The translations under genes and the position numbers were made by a program. Under the pieces are notes generated by a model. It saw only the letters and a program-made list of their open reading frames with translations. It was not told the origin of the DNA and made no database searches. Below are positions 50,616 through 60,206 of a stretch of 64,000 nt of DNA, in pieces (position 1 is the first letter of the stretch; each line of letters starts with the position of its first letter). Location: the NCBI GenBank assembly GCA_903789615.1, contig CAIFEV010000008.1, forward strand, positions 1 through 64,000, given 5' to 3'. The stretch is from an uncultured Lachnospiraceae bacterium. Lineage in GTDB: Bacteria > Bacillota > Clostridia > Lachnospirales > Lachnospiraceae.

Positions 50616-51812
50616 ATGAAGAATTTCACAAAACGGGTTGGTGCACTTACTCTCACAGCCGGAATGATTACCGGACTGACAGCCTGCGGCGCTGCCGGGA
50701 GCAGTCAGTCGGGAAGCGGCAGTTCGTCGGGATCCGGCAGCAGCGGTACGGCCGCCACGGTCAGCGAGATTCATGTCGGCAATGTGAATCCTCTGAGCGG
50801 TGATTCCGCACTGTACGGAAATGACCAGAGCCGCGGCTTCGGAATGGCAATTGAAGAGATCAACGCGGCCGGCGGTGTAAACGGCGCGAAGATCGTTCTG
50901 GATGATTACGATGATCAGGGAGATGCGCAGAAGGCGGCACAGGGCGCGCAGAAGTTCGCGGATGATGATTCTTACTATGCGATCATCGGCTCCTCGCTTT
51001 CAAACTGCACGCTGGCTATGACGCCGATCACGGATGACGCGGGCATCGTTGAGATGGTGGTTTCCTCCAGCTCACCATCCCTGCATGGCTGCAGCGACTA
51101 CTTCTTCCGGATGGCGGTCCAGGACGACCAGGTTGGGCCGCAGATGGCGAAAGCCCTGATCGACAAGGGATACAAGAGCGTTACGGTTCTGTATCCTTCC
51201 AATGACTACGGCAACAACCTGGACAAAAATCTGGAGGAATATGCGAAGAGCAACGGCCTGACAGTTCTGGATTCCATCGCGTATAACGCTTCCGACCAGG
51301 ACTTTACCGCAATCTGTACGACTGTAAAGAATGAAGCGCCGGAGGCGGTTGCCCTGTGCGGTACGGTACAGGATTCCTCGCTTCTGATCAATCAGCTGAA
51401 AGCGGCCGGCGTGGATGCGTTCCTGATGGGTGGTACTTCCCTGTATAATTCCAAAGCGCTGGAAATCGCCGGCAGCAACATGGAAGGCGTGGGATGCATC
51501 TCGGTTTACATCTCTTCCAATCCGGCAGACAAGGTTCAGAATTTCGTGTCCAAGTATAAAGAAAAGTACAACGAAACGCCGGATGCCTTCGCGGCACTTG
51601 CCTATGATGAGGGGTATGTGTTTGCGGATGCCTGCAAAAAGGCCATGGATGACAACGGCGGAAAACTTACCCGCGAGGGGATCATGAAAGCGCTCAAAGA
51701 AACGAACTACACTGGTGTCACCGGAACGGTCACCTATGACGATTCCAATGAGTGGATTCGTGATTATCTGGTACTTGAAGTCAAAGATGGGGAATTCCAG
51801 CTCGCTTCGTAA
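50616..51812 (+). CDS. livK: LIV-type ABC amino-acid-binding lipoprotein
   Basis: The 398-aa periplasmic-type binding protein (family 6, LivJ/LivK) has a lipobox LTAC with Cys24 and a Ser/Gly linker. The fold contains VGNVNPLSGDSALYGNDQSR, then GFGMAIEEINAAGG. It captures an amino acid or amide for the four downstream transport genes. The family binds leucine-type amino acids but also amides, urea and aromatic acids. Here the substrate is presumably that of the dehydrogenase complex. Confidence 0.9.
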   Translation: MKNFTKRVGALTLTAGMITGLTACGAAGSSQSGSGSSSGSGSSGTAATVSEIHVGNVNPLSGDSALYGNDQSRGFGMAIEEINAAGGVNGAKIVLDDYDDQGDAQKAAQGAQKFADDDSYYAIIGSSLSNCTLAMTPITDDAGIVEMVVSSSSPSLHGCSDYFFRMAVQDDQVGPQMAKALIDKGYKSVTVLYPSNDYGNNLDKNLEEYAKSNGLTVLDSIAYNASDQDFTAICTTVKNEAPEAVALCGTVQDSSLLINQLKAAGVDAFLMGGTSLYNSKALEIAGSNMEGVGCISVYISSNPADKVQNFVSKYKEKYNETPDAFAALAYDEGYVFADACKKAMDDNGGKLTREGIMKALKETNYTGVTGTVTYDDSNEWIRDYLVLEVKDGEFQLAS

Positions 51813-51836
51813 AAAGACTCGGAAAATGTGAGAACA

Positions 51837-51896
51837 GCCGGGGTGCCCGGCAGGGACAAAGAAGTCCCTGTGCGGGTCCCGGCGTTTTTCTGTTTT
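51837..51896 (+). terminator. Attenuating hairpin between binding-protein and permease genes
   Basis: A long GC-rich stem (GCCGGG..CAGGGAC with GTCCCTG..CCCGGC) is followed by GTTTTTCTGTTTTT. It probably lowers permease expression relative to the binding protein. Confidence 0.75.
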
Positions 51897-51923
51897 TACG
51901 GCAGATTCCCGGGAGGTGTAAAA

Positions 51924-52820
51924 ATGGCGGTATTTCTTCAACAGGTCGTAAACGGCCTGGCGCAGGGCGGCATATATGCCCTGATCGCAATCGGCTGGAC
52001 GACAGTATTCGGCATCGTCGGGGTCATGAACTGGACCCACGGCGAGGTGTACATGCTGGGCGCCTATGTGGGCTTTTTCCTCACAACATATTCCGGGATG
52101 GGAATGGTCCCGGCACTGCTTCTTTCCATGGGAGCCGGCGCAATTATCGCAGTTCTTATTGACCAGTTCGGCTATGTGCCGCTCCGGAAACGCGGGACGC
52201 TGGCCAGGTCCGGATTTATCACAGCCCTTGGCCTTTCGACCTTTCTGCGGTATTCCGCCAACGCGGCGTTTTCGGCAGATCCGAGGGTATATCCGGCTTT
52301 GATGGAGTATCACCCGATTACGCTGTTCTCCATCGGCGGAACGGCTGTAACCATCAATTCCCTGCATCTGATTATTCTGATCGGTACATTCATCATCATG
52401 GTTGTGCTGCAGCTCTTTTTCACACGGACCATTATCGGAAAGGCTATGCTGGCCGGATCGCAGGATATGAAGACGCTGGCTCTGATGGGGGCGGATTCGG
52501 AGAAGCTGATCAAGATCACATTTGCCATCAGCGGAGCGCTGGGCGCGGCGGCAGGCTTCTTCATGGGAATGCTGTATACGATCTATCCGACAATGGGCGC
52601 TCTTGCCGGCCTTAAGGGATGGGCATGCGCGATTCTCGGCGGTATCGGAAGCATATCCGGATCGCTGGTCGGCGGTGTTCTGATCGGCATTGCAGAGGCG
52701 CTGACATCCGGGTTTGTGTCAACCGGTTATAAAGATGCGATCAGCTTCGTCATCATGATACTTGTCCTCCTGATCAAACCGACAGGTCTGATGGGATACA
52801 AGTTCGAAGAGAAAGTGTAA
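51924..52820 (+). CDS. livH: LIV-type ABC permease LivH
   Basis: The 298-aa membrane permease has eight or so helices. QVVNGLAQGGIYALIAIGWT is the standard LivH start, and LKGWACAILGGIGSISGSLV the C-terminal coupling region. The ATG at 51924 has GGGAGGTG upstream. Confidence 0.93.
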   Translation: MAVFLQQVVNGLAQGGIYALIAIGWTTVFGIVGVMNWTHGEVYMLGAYVGFFLTTYSGMGMVPALLLSMGAGAIIAVLIDQFGYVPLRKRGTLARSGFITALGLSTFLRYSANAAFSADPRVYPALMEYHPITLFSIGGTAVTINSLHLIILIGTFIIMVVLQLFFTRTIIGKAMLAGSQDMKTLALMGADSEKLIKITFAISGALGAAAGFFMGMLYTIYPTMGALAGLKGWACAILGGIGSISGSLVGGVLIGIAEALTSGFVSTGYKDAISFVIMILVLLIKPTGLMGYKFEEKV

Positions 52821-52832
52821 GGGGGCGGTCTG

Positions 52833-53864
52833 ATGAAAAAGATTCACATTTCCCTTCGAAAGCCTCAGGCGGGAGAGCTGAAGGCCAATCGGAAGGTCAT
52901 CGCCGTCTGTGTCGTTCTGGCGGCAATGCTCTTCATCTGTTTTCTCGACGACTTCACGCCTTCGGGGCGTGTGATCCCCAATTACTTCAAATATGTGATT
53001 GTTGTCAGCCTGATATACTCGGTTGCCAGCCTCGGCATCAACTTCTACTCCGGGTATCAGGGCGATACATCCCTGGGGCATGCGGTGTTCTTCGGAACCG
53101 GAGCATACGTGACAGCTTATCTGACCACGCAGTTTTCCGGCATCAATTTCTGGGCTTCGATCCTGATCGGCATGGCATTTTCGGCGGTTCTTTCTCTGCC
53201 GGTTGCCTGGGCCGGGAGCCGGGTAAAAGGGTCTTTTATGGTGGTTATCACCTACGGCTACTGCGAAATTTTCCGGTATCTGGCCATCAATTCCAATACA
53301 CTTGGAGGTACAGCCGGCATGGCCGGTATCCCCTCTCCTAAGATCTTCGGAGTCAGGATTACGAAGATCCCATGGCTTCCATCCAACAAGGACGGATTTA
53401 TTCTGATCCTGATGGCCATTGTCGGATTCCTTGCGCTTTTTACGTACCGGATTGTAAATTCCCGCGTCGGATACGCGCTGGCAGCGGTACGGGAGGATGA
53501 GATCGCCGCATACGCGATGGGAGTCAACGTCAAGGCATACAAGCGGCTGGCAATTATCACATCAGCTGTCATCACGTCGGTGGCAGGAAGTTTTTACGCC
53601 GGATTTACCAATGTGGCTGACCCGAGCCTGTTCGGAGCCACACTCTCCATCACGATTTTCACGATGCTTGTCATCGGCGGGCGCAGGAGTATCAGCGGAG
53701 CGATTCTGGGAGCATTTATCGTTGTAATCTGCCCGGAACTTCTGCGGTATGTTCAGGACCTGATCGGTCTTCCGTTTGATCCCTGGTATATCCTGTACGG
53801 CCTGATGCTCGTCATCATCATGCGGTTTAAGCCGGAGGGACTGCTGGGGACGAAGGAATCCTGA
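52833..53864 (+). CDS. livM: LIV-type ABC permease LivM
   Basis: The 343-aa permease carries LivM features: NFYSGYQGDTSLGHAVFFGT, VREDEIAAYAMGVNVKAYKR and the final MRFKPEGLLGTKES. It forms the translocation pore with LivH. Confidence 0.93.
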   Translation: MKKIHISLRKPQAGELKANRKVIAVCVVLAAMLFICFLDDFTPSGRVIPNYFKYVIVVSLIYSVASLGINFYSGYQGDTSLGHAVFFGTGAYVTAYLTTQFSGINFWASILIGMAFSAVLSLPVAWAGSRVKGSFMVVITYGYCEIFRYLAINSNTLGGTAGMAGIPSPKIFGVRITKIPWLPSNKDGFILILMAIVGFLALFTYRIVNSRVGYALAAVREDEIAAYAMGVNVKAYKRLAIITSAVITSVAGSFYAGFTNVADPSLFGATLSITIFTMLVIGGRRSISGAILGAFIVVICPELLRYVQDLIGLPFDPWYILYGLMLVIIMRFKPEGLLGTKES

Positions 53865-53897
53865 CAAGGCCGTAAAAGCAGAAAGGAGCGCCTAGGT

Positions 53898-54683
53898 ATG
53901 AGTGAAGTTTTACTCAGCACACAGAATCTGTCCAAGAGCTTCGGCGGCATCATGGCGAACAAGGACATCAATTTTCATATCAACCGGGGTGAGATCGTCG
54001 CGATCATCGGGCCGAACGGATCCGGAAAGACGACTTTTTACAATCTTCTGACCGGTATCACCCGCTGCTCGGGCGGCACGATTACCTTTGAAGGGAAGAA
54101 TATCACCGGGAAAAAACCACAGGAGATCACAAAGCTTGGGATCAGCCGGACATTTCAGAATATCCGTCTGTTCGGAACACTGTCGGTGGCACAGAACATT
54201 GAGATCGCAAGGCACTGCCGTACTTCTTCTACCATGTGGGATGCTCTCTGGCACACGAAGAAATATGGTACGGAGAAGGAGGAAAATGCCGAAGCCGTAG
54301 AGCGCTGTATGGAATATGTCGGTATTGCCGACAAGAAGGATTGGAAGGCAACCAATCTTCCCTACGGAATGCAGCGAAAGCTGGAGATCGCCAGAGCGCT
54401 TGCAACAGATCCAAAACTGATTCTGCTGGATGAACCGGCGGCCGGCATGAACCCAAAGGAAAAGGAAGAACTGATGGATATCATCCGGAAACTATCGTCT
54501 GACGGCTATTCCGTCATTCTGATTGAACATGCCATGCGGGTTGTCATGAACATCGCCGACCGGATCAGTGTATTCAACTACGGTGAAAAGATCGCGGACG
54601 GCCTTCCTACTGAGATCCGGGAAAATCCGGTTGTCATTCAGGCGTATCTGGGAAAGGGGGCATCGGCTGATGGAAATGCTTAA
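53898..54683 (+). CDS. livG: LIV-type ABC ATPase LivG
   Basis: The 261-aa ATPase has Walker A at 38-45 (GPNGSGKT), GISRTFQNIRLFGTLSVAQN, and Walker B LILLDEPAAGMN. The signature segment reads LPYGMQ, a common LivG variant of LSGGQ. The next ATPase overlaps it by 14 nt. Confidence 0.93.
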   Translation: MSEVLLSTQNLSKSFGGIMANKDINFHINRGEIVAIIGPNGSGKTTFYNLLTGITRCSGGTITFEGKNITGKKPQEITKLGISRTFQNIRLFGTLSVAQNIEIARHCRTSSTMWDALWHTKKYGTEKEENAEAVERCMEYVGIADKKDWKATNLPYGMQRKLEIARALATDPKLILLDEPAAGMNPKEKEELMDIIRKLSSDGYSVILIEHAMRVVMNIADRISVFNYGEKIADGLPTEIRENPVVIQAYLGKGASADGNA

Positions 54684-55380
54684 GGTGGAGAATCTGAATG
54701 TATATTATGGCAACATCCATGCCCTGAAGGATATGAGTCTGACTGTAAATGAAGGGGAGATCGTGTCTCTGATCGGAGCCAACGGAGCCGGAAAATCGAC
54801 GCTTATGCTCTCAATCATGCACCAGATTCCTGCCAAAACCGGGAAGGTTCTGTTTCAGGGAAAGGACTGTCTGACACAGAAGACATTTGACATTGTAAAA
54901 GAGGGTATGACGCTGGTACCGGAAGGCCGTCATGTTTTTCCCCGTACTTCTGTTCAGGACAATCTGCTTTTGGGGGCCTACTACCGCCGCGACAAGTCGG
55001 AGGTGAAGAAGGATCTGAATCGGATCTATGAGATGTTTCCCAGACTGCAGGAGCGCCGCAGACAGCTTGCCGGCACGCTCTCCGGAGGCGAGCAGCAGAT
55101 GCTGGCTACGGCGAGAGCGCTCATGAGCCGTCCGAAGATGCTGCTTCTGGACGAGCCGTCCATGGGGCTGGCACCGATTATCGTGGACCAGATCTTTGAT
55201 ACGATCGTCCGAATCAATAAGGAAGGGACCACGATTCTTCTGGTGGAGCAGAATGCCAACCAGGCGCTTCGAATTGCAGACCGGGGATATGTTCTGGAGA
55301 CGGGTGAAAAGACTATGGAAGACGCGGCTGACAAGCTGCTTGCCAATGATCAGATCCGGGAAGCGTATCTGGGAGCATAG
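54670..55380 (+). CDS. livF: LIV-type ABC ATPase LivF
   Basis: The 236-aa ATPase has Walker A at 36-44 (GANGAGKST), LVPEGRHVFPRTSVQDNLLL, signature LSGGEQQ and Walker B MLLLDEPSMGLAP. I place the start at the ATG at 54670, within the end of livG. Upstream in-frame ATG codons have no match to the family. Confidence 0.92.
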   Translation: MEMLKVENLNVYYGNIHALKDMSLTVNEGEIVSLIGANGAGKSTLMLSIMHQIPAKTGKVLFQGKDCLTQKTFDIVKEGMTLVPEGRHVFPRTSVQDNLLLGAYYRRDKSEVKKDLNRIYEMFPRLQERRRQLAGTLSGGEQQMLATARALMSRPKMLLLDEPSMGLAPIIVDQIFDTIVRINKEGTTILLVEQNANQALRIADRGYVLETGEKTMEDAADKLLANDQIREAYLGA

Positions 55381-55389
55381 GAGAAGCGT

Positions 55390-56184
55390 ATGGTGCGGGG
55401 TGTCATTTTTGAGACGGACAGCCGGCTGACGTATACGGCGCAGGAGCTTAGGCGGAGTGACAACGCGGAAGTTATCCGGATCCGGGAGAAAGATGATCTT
55501 CCAAAGATGCAGAGAGGACCCTGGGATTTTGTTCTTCTGCCAATCCGGGGAACGGCGGACGGAACTGTTGAACTTGCGGATGGAAAAGCGGATATCCGCT
55601 CCTTTCTGGAGAAACTTTCATCCGATGCGCTGCTGATCTCCGGCGTGGAAACAGATTATGAGAAACAGCTTTCCTGCCGGTATATCAATTTTCAGAAGGA
55701 CAGGACAGTTGCCCGGAAAAATTCGGAGTACACAGCGGAGGGGATTTTGTACCTGATGCTTCGCGAAACACCCCGCAGCATTGCGGAGTACACGTACGAT
55801 CTGCTCGGGGACGGAAATGTGGGGAGCGCGATGCACCGGCTGCTGGAAAAGCTCTCCCTGCCGCACCGCTGGATTGTGAGGGACGGCGGGAAGGGAAAGC
55901 TCGCGCTGGAAGACTGGCAGGGAATGATCCCGTCAGAAGTGGTGATCAACACGATTCCGGCTGCTGTGATTCACTCCTGTCAGTTCCCGGAGGGAAAGCC
56001 GGATTCATTTTATATCTTCGATATAACAAGCGGCGGGAAGGGCGCCGGGCAGAAAGTAAAGGAAAAGCCGCATGTGCACTACGTGTGCGCGCCGCCGCTG
56101 CCGGGACTTGTGGCTCCGGCTTCCGCCGGACATCTGCTGGCGGAACTGGTTGAGCGGATGATGCCGGAAAGCGGCAGGAGGTAA
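55390..56184 (+). CDS. Dipicolinate-synthase-subunit-A-like protein (DpaA paralogue)
   Basis: The 264-aa protein aligns by eye with SpoVFA/DpaA along its length: DFVLLPIRGTADGTV, the NSEYTAEGILYLMLRETPRS helix, a Rossmann segment DLLGDGNVGSAMHRLLEKL, VVINTIPAAVI and the end PPLPGLVAPASAGHLLAELV. In DpaA the Rossmann motif is GxGxxG and the enzyme works with DpaB in spore dipicolinate synthesis. No DpaB neighbour is present and the gene sits inside a catabolic operon. It may reduce or oxidise a cyclic imine. The function is inferred, but the family link is fairly strong. Confidence 0.65.
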   Translation: MVRGVIFETDSRLTYTAQELRRSDNAEVIRIREKDDLPKMQRGPWDFVLLPIRGTADGTVELADGKADIRSFLEKLSSDALLISGVETDYEKQLSCRYINFQKDRTVARKNSEYTAEGILYLMLRETPRSIAEYTYDLLGDGNVGSAMHRLLEKLSLPHRWIVRDGGKGKLALEDWQGMIPSEVVINTIPAAVIHSCQFPEGKPDSFYIFDITSGGKGAGQKVKEKPHVHYVCAPPLPGLVAPASAGHLLAELVERMMPESGRR

Positions 56185-56188
56185 GAAA

Positions 56189-56914
56189 ATGATCAGAGGA
56201 GGATATACGTGCTACGGACAGGATATCGGAATCCTGATGCTGGACACGAAATTTCCGAGGATCCGGGGCGATATCGGCAACGCAGAGACATTTCCGTTTC
56301 CGGTCCGGTACAAGATCGTGAGAAATGTGTTTCAGGGTGCAACACTTCCCCGTGACGCGGATCAGGTTCTTCTGCGCGCATTTACGGAGGCCGCAAAGGA
56401 ACTGGAGGAAGACGGATGCAGGGCTATCACGACGTCCTGCGGGTTTCTGGCAGGCTTTCAGCAGGAGCTGGCGGCGGCGGTTCACATTCCTGTCTTTACC
56501 TCGGCTCTGGCACTGGTGCCGATGCTCTATCCGATGCTGCACGGGGATGAGAGGATTGCCATATTTGCCGAGAAGAAGGAGTTCATGACCGAGTCGCTGT
56601 TCAACAAGAACGGCTGGTCACAGGAGAAAATTCCGGTAAGTGTTTTCGGAATGGACGAACACGCTGCGTTTAATGACCTGATCATCCGTAACAGCAGCGA
56701 GGGCGATCCGGAGCGGATCCGGAAAGAGGTCATCAGTCTTGCCGGACAGTATCTGGACAGCGGCATCAGAGGCGGCGTCATTGTGCTGGAGTGCCAGAAT
56801 CTCGCACCATACGGAGCGCTGATCCAGGATATCTGCCAGGTGCCGGTGTTCGGAATTAATCAGCTGATCGCATTTATGTACAGCGGTGTGAAGTATCCGG
56901 ATTACCGGAACTGA
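56189..56914 (+). CDS. Aspartate/glutamate/hydantoin racemase-family protein (copy 2)
   Basis: The 241-aa paralogue of the 49.9-kb gene shares the ILMLDTKFPRIRGDIGN start and the two catalytic cysteines, Cys84 (TTSCGFLAGF) and Cys202 (LECQNLAPY). Two such genes in one operon may act on different stereocentres or form a hetero-oligomer. It follows the DpaA-like gene by a few bases. Confidence 0.77.
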   Translation: MIRGGYTCYGQDIGILMLDTKFPRIRGDIGNAETFPFPVRYKIVRNVFQGATLPRDADQVLLRAFTEAAKELEEDGCRAITTSCGFLAGFQQELAAAVHIPVFTSALALVPMLYPMLHGDERIAIFAEKKEFMTESLFNKNGWSQEKIPVSVFGMDEHAAFNDLIIRNSSEGDPERIRKEVISLAGQYLDSGIRGGVIVLECQNLAPYGALIQDICQVPVFGINQLIAFMYSGVKYPDYRN

Positions 56915-56936
56915 CATAGCAGTGAGGAGGCGGGAT

Positions 56937-57953
56937 ATGAAGGTTTTGGTGACAGAGCCGGTCGATCCGGTTGGAATCCGGCTGCTGGAGGAACATCATC
57001 TGGAAGTGATACACGGGACCGGGATTGAGCCGGAAACGGTGATTCGGGAGGCGAAAGGGTGTGTTGGAATCCTGACACGGAATGCGCATCTGGACGGTCC
57101 CATCATGGATGCATGCCCGGATCTTAAAGTTATATCCATGCACGGGGTCGGAGTGGACTGCATCGACGTGGAAGCGGCCACAAAGCGGGGAATCCAGGTG
57201 ACCAATGCCGCCGACTCCAATCAGAAAGCGGTTGCCGAGTATACAATCGGTCTGATTCTGATGCTGGCCAAACATGCGGTGACGTATACCAACGGGCTGA
57301 AGAAATATGATATGAGCGTGCGCAATACGACCGGCCACGAAGTGGCCGGACGGACGCTGGGGATCATCGGAATGGGTAATATCGGAAGTCAGGTCGCCCG
57401 GATGGCATCTTCGGGTCTCTCGATGCGGGTAATCGGTTACAGCCGGCATATCACCGGGACGGAGAGAGCGAGTTTCGGCATGCTGTCAGGCGATCTGAAG
57501 CAGGTGATCTCGGAAGCGGACTTTCTGACGCTGCATGTTCCCGGAAACGCTTCAACGCATCACATGATCGGAGAGGAACAGCTCTCGTGGATGAAACCAA
57601 CCGCCTATCTCATCAATACGGCGCGGGGCACGGTGGTAGATGAGTCGGCGCTGATCCGGGCCCTTGAAGATAAGAAAATCGCCGGCGCCGCGCTGGATGT
57701 ATTTGAGGGCAATCTTCCGAAGCCGGACAATCCGCTTCTTTCCATGTCAAATGTAATCGTCACGCCGCACACGGCGGCATTTACCGTGGAAGCGCTTCAG
57801 CGCATGTCGTATCAGGCGGCCATGGGTATCGTGGAGGTTGTTGAGGGAAAACCAATTTCGTTTCCGGTTAACCATCTGCACGATACGTTCGAGGACCGTA
57901 AAGAAGTAAAGGAAGTCATGGATTTCTTCCGGTACGAATTTAACATTTCCTGA
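56937..57953 (+). CDS. D-2-hydroxyacid dehydrogenase (SerA/phosphoglycerate dehydrogenase type)
   Basis: The 338-aa NAD-dependent enzyme has the Rossmann motif GIIGMGNIGSQVA, NTARGTVVDESAL with the catalytic arginine, and TPHTAAFT with the histidine. It reduces a 2-oxo acid to the D-2-hydroxy acid, or the reverse. In this operon it could take the 2-oxo acid released by the dehydrogenase complex. GAGGAGG precedes the ATG at 56937. Confidence 0.87.
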   Translation: MKVLVTEPVDPVGIRLLEEHHLEVIHGTGIEPETVIREAKGCVGILTRNAHLDGPIMDACPDLKVISMHGVGVDCIDVEAATKRGIQVTNAADSNQKAVAEYTIGLILMLAKHAVTYTNGLKKYDMSVRNTTGHEVAGRTLGIIGMGNIGSQVARMASSGLSMRVIGYSRHITGTERASFGMLSGDLKQVISEADFLTLHVPGNASTHHMIGEEQLSWMKPTAYLINTARGTVVDESALIRALEDKKIAGAALDVFEGNLPKPDNPLLSMSNVIVTPHTAAFTVEALQRMSYQAAMGIVEVVEGKPISFPVNHLHDTFEDRKEVKEVMDFFRYEFNIS

Positions 57954-57976
57954 ACCAGGAGAAGGAGGAATCAGCC

Positions 57977-58960
57977 ATGAAGCTTTGGATTGCATCACAC
58001 CGGGTTGACGAGACGCAGATTTATGAAGAGGAAAACAGACGGTTCGGATTCCATCTGACATTTGACGAAGAGGCGCTGACACCGGAGACGGCAGGGAAGC
58101 TGAGAGGATATGATGCAGTGGCAGTCACAACAAACTGCCGGATCGACGAGACGATGTGCAGATTTCTTCAGCAGGACGGCGTGCGGTATATTCTTACCCG
58201 ATCCACGGGTACGGATCATATCAATCTGGAGGCGGTGCACCGGTACGGCCTTCTGGCTGCCAATGTCCCCGGATACTCGCCGAATGCCATATCCGAGCAT
58301 ACGGTCCTGCTGGTTCTGATGCTTCTGCGGAAGATGAGAAGACAGATGGAAAGAGTGCGGGAGCACGATTTCAGGTTGGAAGGCGTCCGCGCCAGGCAGC
58401 TCTCGGGAATGACCGTCGGCGTGATCGGTGCCGGGAGGATCGGCGCCACAACGATCAGCCTGCTTTCCGGATTCGGATGCCGGATCCTGGTAAATGACCT
58501 GTACCAGAATGAAGAAGTAAAGAAAAAGGCATCGTATGTTTCCCTGGACGAACTGCTTGCCATGTCAGATGTCATTATCCTGCACGCGCCAATGATCGCG
58601 GCTAACTTCCATCTGATCGGAGAAGAGCAGATCGGGAAAATGAAACCGGGAGTTTACCTGATCAATCCGGCCAGAGGCGGGCTGGTGGACACGGAAGCGG
58701 TCTGCCGCGGTCTTCAGCAGGGCCGGATCGGCGGTTTTGGCTTTGATGTATATGAGAACGAAATGGCCACGCAGAGAAAAGATCTGCGTGGAAAGCCTCT
58801 GGGCGATCCGCTGCTGGAGAAGCTGCTGGCTATGGATTCGGTGGTTTATACATCTCACACGGCGTTCTACACCGATGAGGCCATCCGGGCGATCGCAGGG
58901 GCTACACTGCAGAATCTGGAGGACTTCCGAAAGAACGGGCGGTGCATCAATCAGAGATGA
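57977..58960 (+). CDS. D-2-hydroxyacid dehydrogenase (D-lactate/2-hydroxyisocaproate dehydrogenase type)
   Basis: The 327-aa enzyme has LTRSTGTDHINLEAV, VIGAGRIGATTISLL, NPARGGLVDTEAV and TSHTAFYTDEA, as in D-lactate and D-2-hydroxyisocaproate dehydrogenases. It differs clearly from the previous gene, so the operon encodes two non-identical hydroxyacid dehydrogenases. Such enzymes recycle NADH in amino-acid fermentation (Stickland-type reductive branches). AAGGAGG precedes the ATG. Confidence 0.87.
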   Translation: MKLWIASHRVDETQIYEEENRRFGFHLTFDEEALTPETAGKLRGYDAVAVTTNCRIDETMCRFLQQDGVRYILTRSTGTDHINLEAVHRYGLLAANVPGYSPNAISEHTVLLVLMLLRKMRRQMERVREHDFRLEGVRARQLSGMTVGVIGAGRIGATTISLLSGFGCRILVNDLYQNEEVKKKASYVSLDELLAMSDVIILHAPMIAANFHLIGEEQIGKMKPGVYLINPARGGLVDTEAVCRGLQQGRIGGFGFDVYENEMATQRKDLRGKPLGDPLLEKLLAMDSVVYTSHTAFYTDEAIRAIAGATLQNLEDFRKNGRCINQR

Positions 58961-58971
58961 GAGGAGTTTCT

Positions 58972-60168
58972 ATGAAGCAGGATACAGAGGAAGAGGGCAG
59001 CAGACGGCTGGACCGAGTGCCGATGTCCGGGATCCGCAAAGTCATGAATCAGGTAAATGCTCTGCGCGCGGAGGGAAAAGACGTAATCTCTTTCAGCGCC
59101 GGAGAGCCGGGATTTAACACACCGGAACCCATCAAGGAAGCGGCCTGTCAGTGCCTTCGGGAGAATCTCACCCACTATCCGCCCAACCGGGGGAGTCTGG
59201 CCCTTCGGCAGGCGATCGGGCGCAAAACAGAGGAGGATACCGGCGTTTCCTATGACCCGGAAACGGAGATCCTGATCACCTGCGGCGGAGCGGAGGGGAT
59301 CAATGACTGCATTCTCTCAATGGTGGATCCGGGTGACGAGGTTATCATCTTTAAGCCGGCTTTTATCAATTATGAAGCTCTGGTGCTTGAGATCGGGGCG
59401 GTTCCCGTAAGCGTCGACCTGAAGCCGGAGAACGGTTTTCAAATCGATCTTGCGGAAGTGGAGAGTCGGATTACAGAAAAAACGAAACTTCTGGTCATCA
59501 ATTCTCCGAATAATCCCACCGGCGCCGTGTACAGCCGGGAGTCGCTCGCAGGATTGTGTGAGCTTGCGAAAGAACATCATTTCCTCCTTTTTTCGGACGA
59601 AATGTATTCGGCTCTTGTCTATGACGGCGCTCCGTTTTATTCTGTGGCCGCCTTTCCGGGCATGAAAGAGCACAGTCTGATCGTCAACGGCTTTTCAAAG
59701 ACGTATGCAATGACAGGCTGGCGGCTGGGATATGTCTGTGCGCCGGAAAGACTGATGAACAAGCTCGTGAAGCATCATCAGTACACCACGACTTCCATCG
59801 CGACATTTCTGCAGGAGGGCGTAGCCCGCTCTATGAATCTTCCGGAGACGCTGTATGAGGTGGATCGTATGAAGGCGATGTTTGCGAAACAGCGGCAGGT
59901 AATGATGGAAGGACTGGACAGCCTTCCGGGGATCACGTATACAAAGCCGTATGGCGCATTTTATATCTGCGCGGATGTCTCCGGGACCGGTATGGACGGG
60001 GAGACATTTTCCCGGGAGCTGCTCCGGAAAGCACTGGTAGCGACGGTCCCGGCAGTCTGCTTCGGCGATTCGTATCAGAATCTCGTGCGATTCAGTTTTG
60101 CAGTGAAGGAAGAGGATATCCGGGAAGGCATCCGGAGGATCCGCGCGTTTCTGGAATCCTCTTCGTGA
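58972..60168 (+). CDS. Class I/II aminotransferase (AspC/AraT-like)
   Basis: The 398-aa PLP enzyme has the FSAGEPGFNTPEPIKEAA start, INSPNNPTGAVYSRE, the aspartate in FSDEMYSALVYDG and the PLP lysine in NGFSKTYAMTGWRLGYV. It converts an amino acid and a 2-oxo acid into their partners. Together with the hydroxyacid dehydrogenases it completes a route from amino acid to hydroxy acid. The ATG at 58972 follows GAGAGGAG. Confidence 0.9.
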   Translation: MKQDTEEEGSRRLDRVPMSGIRKVMNQVNALRAEGKDVISFSAGEPGFNTPEPIKEAACQCLRENLTHYPPNRGSLALRQAIGRKTEEDTGVSYDPETEILITCGGAEGINDCILSMVDPGDEVIIFKPAFINYEALVLEIGAVPVSVDLKPENGFQIDLAEVESRITEKTKLLVINSPNNPTGAVYSRESLAGLCELAKEHHFLLFSDEMYSALVYDGAPFYSVAAFPGMKEHSLIVNGFSKTYAMTGWRLGYVCAPERLMNKLVKHHQYTTTSIATFLQEGVARSMNLPETLYEVDRMKAMFAKQRQVMMEGLDSLPGITYTKPYGAFYICADVSGTGMDGETFSRELLRKALVATVPAVCFGDSYQNLVRFSFAVKEEDIREGIRRIRAFLESSS

Positions 60169-60206
60169 ATCGGCTTTGACTCCGAACGGAGCCGGGAGGA
60201 CAGATC

